Positions 17,286-26,211 of a stretch of 64,000 bases of DNA are shown in pieces. Source of the DNA: Nostoc linckia NIES-25. Lineage in GTDB: Bacteria; Cyanobacteriota; Cyanobacteriia; Cyanobacteriales; Nostocaceae. Location of the stretch: NCBI RefSeq assembly GCF_002368035.1, contig NZ_AP018222.1, positions 1,948,471 to 2,012,470 on the forward strand, read 5' to 3'. Position numbers and translations under genes: made by a program. A model generated the notes under the pieces. That model saw only the letters and a program-made list of their open reading frames with translations. It was not told where the DNA came from and ran no database searches. Within the stretch, counting starts at the first letter, position 1. The number at the start of each line of letters is the position of its first letter.

Positions 17286-17400
17286 GGCAGGGGAAAAGGT
17301 TAAAGGTTAAAGGGAAAAGGAATAAATTTAATCTTTCCCCTTTTCCCCTTTTCCCCTTACCCCTTTCCCTTTCCCCATGCCCCATGCCCCATACCCAATG
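17286..17400. repeat. Polypurine-AT-polypyrimidine element
   Basis: A purine arm (GGGGAAAAGG, AAAGGGAAAAGG), the centre AATAAATTTAAT and a pyrimidine arm (CTTTCCCCTTTTCCCC) are followed by ATGCCC-type repeats. It can form a long hairpin or triplex. It shows the un-interrupted form of the element that carries a 22-nt insert at 29439 and 32225. Confidence 0.8.
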
Positions 17401-17419
17401 CCCAATGCCCAAATAACAA

Positions 17420-18874
17420 ATGACTATTGATTACGATGTCGTAATTATTGGTAGTAGCCTTGCTGGATACAACGCTGCCCTTGCTGCTAGCCAACTACGT
17501 GCTACAGTTGCCTTGGTGCGACCCAAAGTAGACTATGGGTTTATTCATCATTACGCTTTGAGCGAAATTGCTAAACTGGCACAAAAATTGCGTAATGCTG
17601 CTGGCTTTGGTATTCATACTAGACACGCTGATACCTCACAAGAGTGCCACATATCTCTGGCATGGCAGGAAGCGATGCTGTATGCTCAAGCCGTTGCCTC
17701 AAATCTCCAAGACCAATATTCTCCTGCCATTCTCGCGGCGCAGGGAGTCGATGTCATCTTTGGCGCTGGGCAATTTCAATCCTCAGCCCAACTGGGTTTT
17801 GTTGTTAACAATCGGTTATTACGCGCACGCACCTATTTGCTAGCTAGTGGTTCCCGTCCAGAGGTTCCCGAAATTGAAGGATTAGAAGCTACAGGCTACC
17901 TTACGCTAGCTAACATTTGGCAATGCCTACAAAAAGCGCCCTTACCCAAAAATTGGGTAATTATTGGTGGGGTTCCCCAAAGTATTGAAATCGCCCAAAC
18001 TTTAGCGCGATTTGGTTGTAATGTGACGCTGGTAGTTAAGTATTCCTATGTTTTGCCTCATATTGACCCGGAAATAGCCATACTGCTGCAAGCACAGTTG
18101 GAAGTTGAAGGCGTGCGCGTCCTCACCGCTAAACCAGTGACTCAAGTGAGGCGAATTGATGATAAAAAATGGCTTCAGGCAGGAGATAAAGCCATTGAAA
18201 CTGATGAAATTTTAGTGGCGACTGGACAACAGCCAAATCTTGAATCTTTAAATTTGGCAGCGGTAGGTGTGAAATGGCATGGGCGTCGTTTAGTGGTGAA
18301 TGAGAAACTACAAACCACTAATGACCGCATTTACGCTTGTGGTGATGTCATTGGTGGTTACAACTTTGCTAATATCGCTAATTATGAGGCTAAAATTGCT
18401 CTAAAAAATGCACTATTTTTTCCCAGATTAAAAGTAAATTATCGCTGCATTCCTTGGGGGATATTTTCAGTGCCAGCGATGGCGCAAGTGGGTTTAACTG
18501 AGGCACAGGCAAAACGTCAATTTCGCCCTGATGAATTTTTAGTTTTACGACAATATTTTAAAACAGTAACAGCAGCCCACCTCCGGGATGAAACCACGGG
18601 GATGTGTAAATTAATTGTCCTACGCAATGGCGAAATTTTAGGAGCTTCAATATTAGGTGCAGAAGCTGGAGAATTAATTAATTTGATTGCTTTGGCAATG
18701 TCTGAAAAAATTAAAATCAAAGATTTAGTAAATTTCTCTCCGGTCTATCTAAGTTTCTCAGAGATTGTGGAGCAAATTGTTACAGAGTGGAGGAAACAAA
18801 AGTTAAATACTAACATCCCGTTGCAAGAATTCTTGGAAGGCTTCTTCCATTTTCGCCGCAATTGGAATTTGTGA
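17420..18874 (+). CDS. FAD/NAD(P)-dependent oxidoreductase of the dihydrolipoamide/mercuric reductase fold, lacking the redox cysteines
   Basis: A 484-residue two-dinucleotide-binding flavoprotein: FAD motif VVIIGSSLAGYNAALAA, second nucleotide motif WVIIGGVPQSIEIAQTLARFG, FAD-closing motif IYACGDVIGGYNFANIANYE, and a C-terminal dimerisation domain. The active-site CxxxxC expected after the first helix is absent (the region reads GFIHHYALSEIAKLAQ), so it is not a classical disulfide reductase. A membrane-associated electron-transfer or quinone-reducing role is possible. The start is supported by AAATAACAAATG, though the Shine-Dalgarno is weak. Confidence 0.8.
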   Translation: MTIDYDVVIIGSSLAGYNAALAASQLRATVALVRPKVDYGFIHHYALSEIAKLAQKLRNAAGFGIHTRHADTSQECHISLAWQEAMLYAQAVASNLQDQYSPAILAAQGVDVIFGAGQFQSSAQLGFVVNNRLLRARTYLLASGSRPEVPEIEGLEATGYLTLANIWQCLQKAPLPKNWVIIGGVPQSIEIAQTLARFGCNVTLVVKYSYVLPHIDPEIAILLQAQLEVEGVRVLTAKPVTQVRRIDDKKWLQAGDKAIETDEILVATGQQPNLESLNLAAVGVKWHGRRLVVNEKLQTTNDRIYACGDVIGGYNFANIANYEAKIALKNALFFPRLKVNYRCIPWGIFSVPAMAQVGLTEAQAKRQFRPDEFLVLRQYFKTVTAAHLRDETTGMCKLIVLRNGEILGASILGAEAGELINLIALAMSEKIKIKDLVNFSPVYLSFSEIVEQIVTEWRKQKLNTNIPLQEFLEGFFHFRRNWNL

Positions 18875-19008
18875 ATTATTGGGTATGTAATAGAGCAGCT
18901 TTGGAGGATGAAAACATTATATAAATTGTAGCGATCGCAGTTTTGTACTGACATTAACAATCCATGAAATTTTCAGCTATAAAGATTCCCAGACAAATCT
19001 ATAATTTC

Positions 19009-19269
19009 CTATAATTCACTCGGATTTTGAGTTAGCAATGAATTTCTGATCGTCCGATTCACTAAACTCAGATAATCGTCTAATTCTTCATATTCATCTA
19101 ATTCTTTTTCTTCCTCAGAAGTAAGTGTAAGTTCTTTTTGTTTAGTTAATAAAGCTTCAATTCGACCCTGTACTAAGCTGGAAGCTCGAAATATTGGTAC
19201 TCCTTCTACTAGCTCTATGCGGATAGCACCATCTAATGGTAGGCTGTTAGGTAAGTGTGACAATTTCAT
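19009..19269 (-). CDS. Small conserved hypothetical, possible antitoxin-like
   Basis: About 86 residues from the ATG at 19269 (MKLSHLPNSLPLDGAIRIELVEGVPIFRASS), with a highly acidic helical middle (TSEEEKELDEYEELDDYL). Small acidic proteins of this type occur repeatedly in cyanobacteria, some next to toxin-like genes. No toxin partner lies beside it here; the next gene upstream is phytol kinase, two bases away. Function is unknown. Confidence 0.6.
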   Translation of the reverse strand: MKLSHLPNSLPLDGAIRIELVEGVPIFRASSLVQGRIEALLTKQKELTLTSEEEKELDEYEELDDYLSLVNRTIRNSLLTQNPSEL

Positions 19270-19271
19270 AA

Positions 19272-19985
19272 TTAAATTAATAACTGCATTACTACCCAAA
19301 CTACTGCTCCTGCTACCAATGGTACGCTGAGGTTATCTGTGCCGTGGGGTGAGACTGCTTCAGCTAAAGTTGCAAAAGTAGCAGTTGCGATCGCTGTCAA
19401 TAAAGCCCATCCTAAAGTAAAAGGGATTGCTAAGGGGCTAAGAAACGAACCAGGAAGCAGCGACAGCACCAAAAAAATCGCTACTGTACTCGCTACAAAC
19501 ATCGCTGCTGAACCTTCCCAAGAACGCACAGAATTACCTACTTGGTATTTATGCTCTCCGAAGCGTCTACCAATTAAGGCTGCTAGTGCATCACCCCAAG
19601 TCATAGCCATCACACCAGCTACAGCAATTGGAACATTATCTACAGGGCCACTCGGCCGCCACAGTAAGCCAAACAGTAATGTCACGGAAATAGCGAAATA
19701 AACTGTACCAGGCGAACTATCTTCGGTATCCATTGCGCCAATAACCCGGTAGCGGTAAAACAGGTAATTGAGCGCGATAAACGTAGCAAAAGGTATAATT
19801 CCGATTTCCCAGCGATTAAACAGCAACAGGACACCAAAAACCCACATTCCCGCGCCAACATGGATTACCTTACGAGTCAAATCTGGCTTTACACCAAACA
19901 GCCTACGTAGTCCCTCGCCAATAACGAGTAAACTAGTTGCGTATGCGTAAGAAATTATTAATCCGATAATATTGTTATTTGTCAT
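19272..19985 (-). CDS. Phytol kinase (VTE5-like), CDP-alcohol-type integral membrane kinase
   Basis: A 237-residue protein with about seven hydrophobic segments matching the phytol/dolichol kinase family. Signatures are LTRKVIHVGAGMWVFG near residue 36 and WGDALAALIGRRFGEHKY near 130, plus EAVSPHGTDNLSVPL near the end. It phosphorylates phytol released from chlorophyll for re-use in tocopherol or chlorophyll synthesis. It is inner or thylakoid membrane located. It is transcribed with the small gene downstream. Confidence 0.85.
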   Translation of the reverse strand: MTNNNIIGLIISYAYATSLLVIGEGLRRLFGVKPDLTRKVIHVGAGMWVFGVLLLFNRWEIGIIPFATFIALNYLFYRYRVIGAMDTEDSSPGTVYFAISVTLLFGLLWRPSGPVDNVPIAVAGVMAMTWGDALAALIGRRFGEHKYQVGNSVRSWEGSAAMFVASTVAIFLVLSLLPGSFLSPLAIPFTLGWALLTAIATATFATLAEAVSPHGTDNLSVPLVAGAVVWVVMQLLI

Positions 19986-20072
19986 TAAGTATTTTCAAAA
20001 TAGTATATTTTGTGGTGAAACTACTTCATAATAATTTTTTTAACGCAAAAATATAAGTAATATATTAAACAA

Positions 20073-20336
20073 TTAACTTTCATCGCGATAGGCTTTACTA
20101 CGATGACTAATTTTGACAATAATTACTAATAAAATCTCATCTTGTATTTGATAAATAACTCGATAATCTCCTACTCGAATCCGATACAAATCATTATCCT
20201 CTAATTTTTTTACCCCGTTTGGTCGAGGTTCTGTTGCTAATTCATTAATCTTTGTTTGTACGCGTTTTTGAAGGTCTGATGATAATTTATTGAACTGTTT
20301 TAATGCACCTTTTGAAAATATAACTTGGTAATTCAC
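20073..20336 (-). CDS. relE: RelE-type mRNA interferase toxin
   Basis: An 87-residue protein with a classical RelE pattern: MNYQVIFSKGALKQFNKLSSDLQKRVQTKI, a central LEDNDLYRIRVGDYRVIYQI, and a terminal basic region ISHRSKAYR. Members cut mRNA in the ribosomal A site. The GTG start overlaps the antitoxin stop (GTGA). Confidence 0.9.
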   Translation of the reverse strand: MNYQVIFSKGALKQFNKLSSDLQKRVQTKINELATEPRPNGVKKLEDNDLYRIRVGDYRVIYQIQDEILLVIIVKISHRSKAYRDES

Positions 20337-20560
20337 GCCACGTCCTTTTTCATATCTCTTTTAATTTCTTCCCACGGTATACCACCATTTATTTTGATAT
20401 CTTCTAATTCAGCATAAGCGTCTCTAATGTCTTCTTCATCCTCTTGAGCGTCGATTTTATTTAATAATTCGAGAATTTCATCTAAAGTGCTGTCGTAAGC
20501 TTGGTTTAGGAGTACGTTGATAGCCTTGATAATTTCTTCTCTTTCACGTTCGGTTTTCAT
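20333..20560 (-). CDS. Antitoxin of the RelE module
   Basis: A 75-residue acidic protein (TLDEILELLNKIDAQEDEEDIRDAYAELEDIK) with no clear DNA-binding motif at its N-terminus (MKTEREREEIIKAINVLL). Position and the 4-base overlap with relE identify it as the antitoxin. Confidence 0.75.
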   Translation of the reverse strand: MKTEREREEIIKAINVLLNQAYDSTLDEILELLNKIDAQEDEEDIRDAYAELEDIKINGGIPWEEIKRDMKKDVA

Positions 20561-20716
20561 TTTTACACCTCATTTAATTATTACTTAAGTTAGTGACTAA
20601 ACTTGTTAAGTACCTCTTCCCAAAGTTCTCCCGAAGCCGGATAGCTTTCTTTATTAATCTATAGCATTTAAGCAAGGCAACAAGGTATGCTGCTGTTGAT
20701 GGAAGTTCTGCGATCG

Positions 20717-22483
20717 CTATTTTCGTTTCAAGTTCTTTTCTATTAACGAAACGCTACCAATACCTTGGAGAATACCACGGCCGATTAAACCTAAACCACG
20801 TCCTATAATTTGGGTCAAAATGAAAACAATACCGCTACCTAAAAAGGCTACGAGTGATTTTAAACGGGGTGCGATCGCATCATTAAATTCTAAAATCAGT
20901 GTGACGAATAAAGGAATATTAGAAAGTTTTGCTAATTCCTGATTTCGAGGCGCATAAATTGAAGTTTTAGCAATACCGCGAGGGGCAATCACAAAGATTT
21001 CGTAGCGACTTTCAAAAATTGCTTGAGCTTCATTAATATAATTATTATAACGATATTTCCATGACAATTCGTTCCTAAATCTTTCAATTTCCCTTGTGGA
21101 AATCAATCGGGTACTATAAAAATTTTGCTTAATAATTTCAACATCTGCTAAAGAATTCAGTAGTGGTTGCACGACTCCATTTGCTACTTGAATCAAAAAG
21201 TTCTCCAAAATCATTGCTGCTTGGGTTTTTGCTTCAACGCTGACTGGTGCATAGGAAGCATTATCAATATACATTTCTGTTTGAAATAGCAGATAACTAT
21301 ACAATTCAAAAATTAAAGGAATTTTATTGAGAATTTCTGTTTGCACAATTGGAGTATTTTGCAGCAAAACATTTACAATTTCTATATTTTGTTTACCTAA
21401 TTTAATCAAAGAAAATTTACCGAAAAAATCTGTTACTGCTCCTTGCCATAAATCACTGATTAAGGTACTTTTTACTCCCGATAATTGACTTATCTCAATT
21501 TCAGAAGCCCGCAATTCATCCAATTGTTTAGCCAGTTTTTGCAGAATCAAATAAAGTAATTCTCGCTTTTTTTGTTCGCGCAAAATGTCAATTTCTAAAG
21601 GTATATCTGTAACATTTTCCAAAGGAAATTGAAGTTTAGTAACGCAAGATGCAAACAAAGCAGATTGTAACGCTGCTGTGGTTAACAGAGGTGGCGGCAT
21701 TTGAGTTTGTTGAATAGCACTACTCAATGAAGCACTTACAGGCGGCTCCTCAGCAACCAAAATATTGTCTTCTTGCCTTTCTTGTGGCGCAACCAGCAAT
21801 TGACTGAGCAACCAACGAGCTGCTAGCAGTTCTCGTCGCTGTCCAGCCAGCATTGCCCGATCTAATACTGGTATTCCAGGTACTTGTAATTGCGCTGTTA
21901 GTGCCGCTAAGGTAGCGTCAATGTAACCAATTCCTGACAAACGTAAATTATTTCGCAGTTTGAAAAGAGGGAGTGGCGAATGCGTAGAGACGCGATTCAT
22001 CGCGTCTCTAGAAGAGTTGGGAGTAGAGACGCGATTTATGGCGTCTGTTGTTTGGGTTTGGTCAAACCAATAGGAACCACCGCCTGCAACTTGTTGCATG
22101 GCGATGACTAGCTCAGAAACAGGCGTGCCTTTGGGAGAGTAGCCATTTACACCAATTGATTTTGCAGCTAATAGTAATCCTTGTTCTTGAATAGAACTGA
22201 GGAGGAAAATTGGTAAATTGGGGTACAAGGCTCTCAGTTGCCGACAGAATTGCAATCCTAGCTGCTGACTGCTGCTACGACCATTACCTAATTCTAAAAC
22301 TACCAAATTCACTTGGTTAGGGTCTTGTTCGGCAATTTCTACTAAAATCTGCAAAGCAGCCGTATAACTTTCTACCACTGCCGTAATTTCCAAGTCAGGA
22401 ATTGCTTCTAGAGCTACCCGTAATCCCAGACGAAAAATCGGGTCTTGGTCGATTAGCAGTAATTTTAAAGGGCGATCGCTCAT
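20717..22483 (-). CDS. DUF3685 protein with pseudo-receiver domain
   Basis: A 588-residue protein. Residues about 6-125 form a CheY-like receiver (PLKLLLIDQDPIFRLGLRVAL, then VNLVVLELGNGRSS, then GVNGYSPKGTP with the conserved Lys). The phospho-acceptor Asp is replaced by Glu in VVLELG, so phosphorylation is unlikely. The remainder is the helical DUF3685, ending with a hydrophobic stretch (LVAFLGSGIVFILTQIIGRGLGLIG). Residues about 145-175 (DAINRVST, then DAMNRVSTHS) are encoded by two copies of a GAGACGCGAT palindromic repeat, an in-frame insertion. It is divergent from the NACHT gene, with 143 bases between. Role unknown; perhaps chloroplast-related, as DUF3685 occurs in plants (inference). 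Confidence 0.8.
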   Translation of the reverse strand: MSDRPLKLLLIDQDPIFRLGLRVALEAIPDLEITAVVESYTAALQILVEIAEQDPNQVNLVVLELGNGRSSSQQLGLQFCRQLRALYPNLPIFLLSSIQEQGLLLAAKSIGVNGYSPKGTPVSELVIAMQQVAGGGSYWFDQTQTTDAINRVSTPNSSRDAMNRVSTHSPLPLFKLRNNLRLSGIGYIDATLAALTAQLQVPGIPVLDRAMLAGQRRELLAARWLLSQLLVAPQERQEDNILVAEEPPVSASLSSAIQQTQMPPPLLTTAALQSALFASCVTKLQFPLENVTDIPLEIDILREQKKRELLYLILQKLAKQLDELRASEIEISQLSGVKSTLISDLWQGAVTDFFGKFSLIKLGKQNIEIVNVLLQNTPIVQTEILNKIPLIFELYSYLLFQTEMYIDNASYAPVSVEAKTQAAMILENFLIQVANGVVQPLLNSLADVEIIKQNFYSTRLISTREIERFRNELSWKYRYNNYINEAQAIFESRYEIFVIAPRGIAKTSIYAPRNQELAKLSNIPLFVTLILEFNDAIAPRLKSLVAFLGSGIVFILTQIIGRGLGLIGRGILQGIGSVSLIEKNLKRK

Positions 22484-22626
22484 AGTCTGCTCAAATATAC
22501 AAGTACTGTTTTTTAATTAATAAAAAACAGTTTTGATACAAAACTTTGCCTTACCCATTGTGACTTGTTTTCGCAAACTGAATAAATCGATCATAATTGC
22601 CATAGCAGCCTTCAGCTTGTAATTAA

Positions 22627-25600
22627 ATGAACCTGAGTATTAGGCACTGGTTGGCAGAACATAATATCGCAATCGATGGAATCAGCGGATTTTCTGCGGG
22701 TCAATTGGCGGGTATTGCCTACCGTATTGTTGGGGATATGGAAGTCAAAAGTCTGATACCTTTTGATATCTGTACTTTAGTAGAGATTTTAGAACTACCC
22801 TTAACTATTGTTTACCAAGAAATCAGGGTTATTTCTGAGTTGACAGCAAGCTTGTTGCGTAGCCTCAGCCAAAAAAAACCTTTAAAACGTAACGAAGGCA
22901 CATGGCTAGCCTTTCAAATTGCCTATCTCGAAGCTTTGCAAGTAATTTTAAAGCAGGAATCAAGCTTGCACAAACCCTGGTTAGACCGAGGAAGAATACT
23001 TACCCAACCAAACATCCTCCAAGATCCCCAACTGCAAGGATTACTGAAAACTCTCAGTCCTGGTAAATTGACTGATACTCAAGCCGAACAAGCGCTGTCT
23101 TTACTTGCCGACTCATTGCTAGTACAACAAATAAATAATGCTGCCATAGCTTGGTTGGTTACCAATGGTGCAGAGGAAGCTGAAGCTAAACTCATAACAC
23201 AGCGTTTGCTAAACTCATTTCCTGGTCATTTGTTGGTAGTAGTTACCGAAAATGCTGCCCCTTTAGCCCAACTGCAAAAATTTGTCCGGTTGGGGATTCC
23301 ATCAGTTAATTCTACAGTAAGCGATAAAATTGACTTGCACCGAGAAAGTTATCGAGCAAGTTTAATTAAAAATCTGAGTGTACCATTGCTAGGAGAATCT
23401 TTTGGTTTTAAGGATATTTATGCAGCACAAAAAGGCTTAATAGTAGAAGAAAATATTTCCGAACAAGATAAAAAAACTCTGGCGCCAGTTGATTTGAAAA
23501 CATGGGCACAACAACAGCTAACTGATTTAGAAACCATCGCTGTTATTGAGTCGGAAGCGGGTTATGGAAAAACTAGTTTTTGCCAACTTTGGGCGGCAGA
23601 AATAGCAGAAAAACTTTACCCTGATTGGATACCGATACTAATTAGATTGCGAGATATAAAATACGGCAAAACTTTTACTGAAACTCTCAATTCGGCTTTT
23701 AATATTAATCTTTCAACTTGGTTAGAACAAGAAAATCCTCGCTGTTTGTTGTTGCTAGATGGTCTAGACGAACTACCACCTTCTCTTCCAGGTATAAGAG
23801 CAAAAGCAATTTTTATTCAGCAATTGCTAAATTTTCAGTCTCAGCATAGCCACAAAATTGTGTTGACGAGTCAGTCAAAGGCATTGCAGGATATTGACCC
23901 AGAAGTATTGCTTTTATGCAAGCGAATTACTATCCAGCCGTTTGATGTGGAAGAACTCAAACAATGGTTTCAGCAGTGGACAAAAGTACAATCGTTGCCG
24001 ATCGCTCAAAATTTCTTTACTTTTTTAAAACAGGCGGGGTTGTTTGGAAAATCAAAGTTTCCAGAATTGTCTGTTTTTGTGCGTCAACCTTTAATGCTGC
24101 ATTTATTGGGCATTTTGCACCGTGAAGGGCTGCTAGATGATGAGTTATTGCAATTAACTAGCAAGGCTCCTTTATTATGGGAAATTCATTATCGCTTGAG
24201 TCGCTGGTTGTTAGGTTATCCCCTAACTGGTGGGATGAAGACTATGCTTTTGCGATCGGGATTTGCTCATATTCACCGGACTCCAGAAGCGATCGCTAAT
24301 TTACTCGGCGATCGCCATGCCGAAGATTTACTCGAACAGATGCGAACGGTTTCTCTGAAAATCTTACAATCACAGCGTTATCAAATCAATGAGGAATGGA
24401 AGAATTTACCAGGGTTTTATTTTGAAATTAGGGATTCGGAAACCTCACGCAGAGAGAAGTTTGAGCGGCGGCTTCCGCCGCTCAAAACTTCTCCTAAGGG
24501 AGACGCTTCGCGAACGGTGGGCGCAGAGGCGCAGAGAGGAATTGAGTTTTCTCATATTAAGTTAGGAGAATATCTTTGCGCGGAAGCTATTGCTGGTAAG
24601 TTGAAATTGTTGACTCAGTACCGAGATGGAGATTATGGGACGCTTAGTTTTGTGCTTGATTCTCCCGGTAGCGTAGCCCAACATATTTATAATTTACTGG
24701 GTTATGGGATACTAAGTGAGGAAATTGAAGAACTGGCGATCGAGGGATTACGCAAAGAGCAAAAAGATCGGTTTTCTTTTGAAGTTTTGTTTCAACGCCT
24801 TTTGTCTTTCTGGCGTGGTTACTGTCAAGGGCGTTGGTTAGATGAGGGAATAGCACACAAAGCTTTGACTAATTTTCACGCATTACAAAACCCTGTGAAT
24901 GTTGAACAGGTAAATGCTGCGGTAGGATTGAATGTTTTTTTATTGCTTTGTGCTTGCTACCAGCAAACAAAAATTCCTTTTTGGCCTTGTGGCAATCCAG
25001 TAAATTTAACAGAATTCAATCCAGAAGCGTTAAGTTTGCTGATTGCTAGGACAACTGTTTTACACAAAAGTGCCTTCACAAACCGAGTTAAGTCTTTGGC
25101 TGGACTAAATCTATCAGGAGCCTCTTTATTGCAAGTAACATTAACTCAAATAAATCTTGAGCAAACAAACTTATCTAATGCGGAGTTAATCGGGGCGAAT
25201 CTCGCAGGCGCAAATCTTCAACAGGCGAATCTCACAGGCGCAAATCTTCAACAGGCGAATCTCGCAGGCGCAAATCTCCAACAGGCAAACCTCACAGGTG
25301 CAAATCTTCAACAGGCGAACTTAGTGGGGGTAAATCTGAATTTTGCTAATCTCACCAATGCTTGCTTATTTGACGCCATTATTAGTGAGAGCGACAAAAA
25401 ATTAGCCACTGATAATGGTGCTTTGTTTACTAAAGAATCATTTCCAAAACTAAAAAGATCGCAATTGCACCAACCCTTATTGAAGGCTAAAAAAATTACC
25501 TCTAACACAGATGTTAATTGGAACCATCCCGCAACAATCGGACTAATTGAAAGCTGCGAAGGCACAATTGTACCAGTAGGTTTATATGATGATGACGCAG

Positions 25601-25641
25601 TTGATGAAACTGTTTTTGGTAATAATTCAATTAGGGAATAG
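22627..25641 (+). CDS. NACHT NTPase with C-terminal pentapeptide repeats
   Basis: A 1004-residue STAND-type protein. The N-terminal ~230 residues (starting MNLSIRHWLAEHNIAIDGIS) are helical, with an LQxxLxQ-rich stretch, and I do not recognise them. The NACHT core has Walker A E-A-G-Y-G-K-T-S with K315 and Walker B LLLLDGLDEL at 374-383. A helical middle follows. Residues about 828-916 are pentapeptide repeats (A[N/D]LxxANLxG) built on 30-bp DNA repeats. STAND NTPases act as signal-activated oligomerising switches, many in anti-phage defence or programmed cell death. A 100-bp segment at 24440-24540 is repeat-derived and read through in frame. No effector nuclease is recognisable, so the effector may be the unknown N-terminus. 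Confidence 0.8.
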   Translation: MNLSIRHWLAEHNIAIDGISGFSAGQLAGIAYRIVGDMEVKSLIPFDICTLVEILELPLTIVYQEIRVISELTASLLRSLSQKKPLKRNEGTWLAFQIAYLEALQVILKQESSLHKPWLDRGRILTQPNILQDPQLQGLLKTLSPGKLTDTQAEQALSLLADSLLVQQINNAAIAWLVTNGAEEAEAKLITQRLLNSFPGHLLVVVTENAAPLAQLQKFVRLGIPSVNSTVSDKIDLHRESYRASLIKNLSVPLLGESFGFKDIYAAQKGLIVEENISEQDKKTLAPVDLKTWAQQQLTDLETIAVIESEAGYGKTSFCQLWAAEIAEKLYPDWIPILIRLRDIKYGKTFTETLNSAFNINLSTWLEQENPRCLLLLDGLDELPPSLPGIRAKAIFIQQLLNFQSQHSHKIVLTSQSKALQDIDPEVLLLCKRITIQPFDVEELKQWFQQWTKVQSLPIAQNFFTFLKQAGLFGKSKFPELSVFVRQPLMLHLLGILHREGLLDDELLQLTSKAPLLWEIHYRLSRWLLGYPLTGGMKTMLLRSGFAHIHRTPEAIANLLGDRHAEDLLEQMRTVSLKILQSQRYQINEEWKNLPGFYFEIRDSETSRREKFERRLPPLKTSPKGDASRTVGAEAQRGIEFSHIKLGEYLCAEAIAGKLKLLTQYRDGDYGTLSFVLDSPGSVAQHIYNLLGYGILSEEIEELAIEGLRKEQKDRFSFEVLFQRLLSFWRGYCQGRWLDEGIAHKALTNFHALQNPVNVEQVNAAVGLNVFLLLCACYQQTKIPFWPCGNPVNLTEFNPEALSLLIARTTVLHKSAFTNRVKSLAGLNLSGASLLQVTLTQINLEQTNLSNAELIGANLAGANLQQANLTGANLQQANLAGANLQQANLTGANLQQANLVGVNLNFANLTNACLFDAIISESDKKLATDNGALFTKESFPKLKRSQLHQPLLKAKKITSNTDVNWNHPATIGLIESCEGTIVPVGLYDDDAVDETVFGNNSIRE
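25190..25330 (+). repeat. 30-bp tandem repeat encoding pentapeptides
   Basis: About four units of CGCAAATCTTCAACAGGCGA-type sequence encode two pentapeptides each inside the NACHT gene. The near-identity of the units at DNA level points to recent expansion or homogenisation. Confidence 0.85.
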
Positions 25642-25654
25642 GGCATTGGGCTAA

Positions 25655-25747
25655 CAGGGCATGGGAAAAGGGAAAGGGGTAAGGGGAAAAGGGGAAGATT
25701 AAATTTATTCCTTTTCCCTTTAACCTTTAACCTTTTCCCCTCCTCCC
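25655..25747. repeat. Polypurine-AT-polypyrimidine element
   Basis: Copy of the dispersed element (purine arm, AGATTAAATTTATT centre, pyrimidine arm) lying between the convergent NACHT and Fur genes. It may serve as a bidirectional terminator. Confidence 0.75.
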
Positions 25748-25764
25748 CATGCCGCATACCGAAA

Positions 25765-26211
25765 TTAACTTTCTTCTGAATTACGGTAACCATAAAAGTT
25801 AATACTATAGTCGGTAATTCGCACTCCTGTTTGTTCTTCGATTTGGCGGAGAAAATCTTCTGGCAGTTGTACGTGAACGTCCAAAATTTGATTTGTATCT
25901 ATACAATTGACATGACTGTGAGAATCACTAATATTGCCGTACAAACGCCCGTCGCAGCGTTCGATACACTCGATGATTCCTTGACTTGATAATGCTTCTA
26001 AATTTTGATACACCGAAGTATGACCGATTTCTTTGCCTTGTTGGTTTAAGCGATCGTAAATCTCTCTAGCAGAAAGATGTTCGTTTGCTTGCCAAAGTAG
26101 TTCCAGAATAAAGCGACGCTGGCGACTGACGCGCATACCCAGTACTTGACACCGCTCTAGCGCATCTTCTAAGGAACGAATTGGTCTTGGAGAAATTGTT
26201 TGTTTTTGCAT
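25765..26211 (-). CDS. Fur-family metalloregulator, PerR/FurC-like
   Basis: A 148-residue Fur-family repressor: winged helix MRVSRQRRFILELLWQANEHLSAREIYDRL, GHTSVYQNLEALSSQGII recognition helix, and a C-terminal metal-binding dimer domain. The usual HHHDH site is altered (ISDSHSHVNCID) and the structural CxxC pairs are absent, as I recall for the cyanobacterial FurC/PerR group; assignment to PerR is therefore likely but not proved. Role: peroxide or metal-responsive repression. It stands alone, convergent with the NACHT gene. Confidence 0.8.
   Translation of the reverse strand: MQKQTISPRPIRSLEDALERCQVLGMRVSRQRRFILELLWQANEHLSAREIYDRLNQQGKEIGHTSVYQNLEALSSQGIIECIERCDGRLYGNISDSHSHVNCIDTNQILDVHVQLPEDFLRQIEEQTGVRITDYSINFYGYRNSEES

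Noticed and set aside
25190..25330. 30-bp repeats in the NACHT gene considered as a CRISPR or intergenic repeat
   Set aside because: They are directly adjacent, in frame, and encode pentapeptide repeats.
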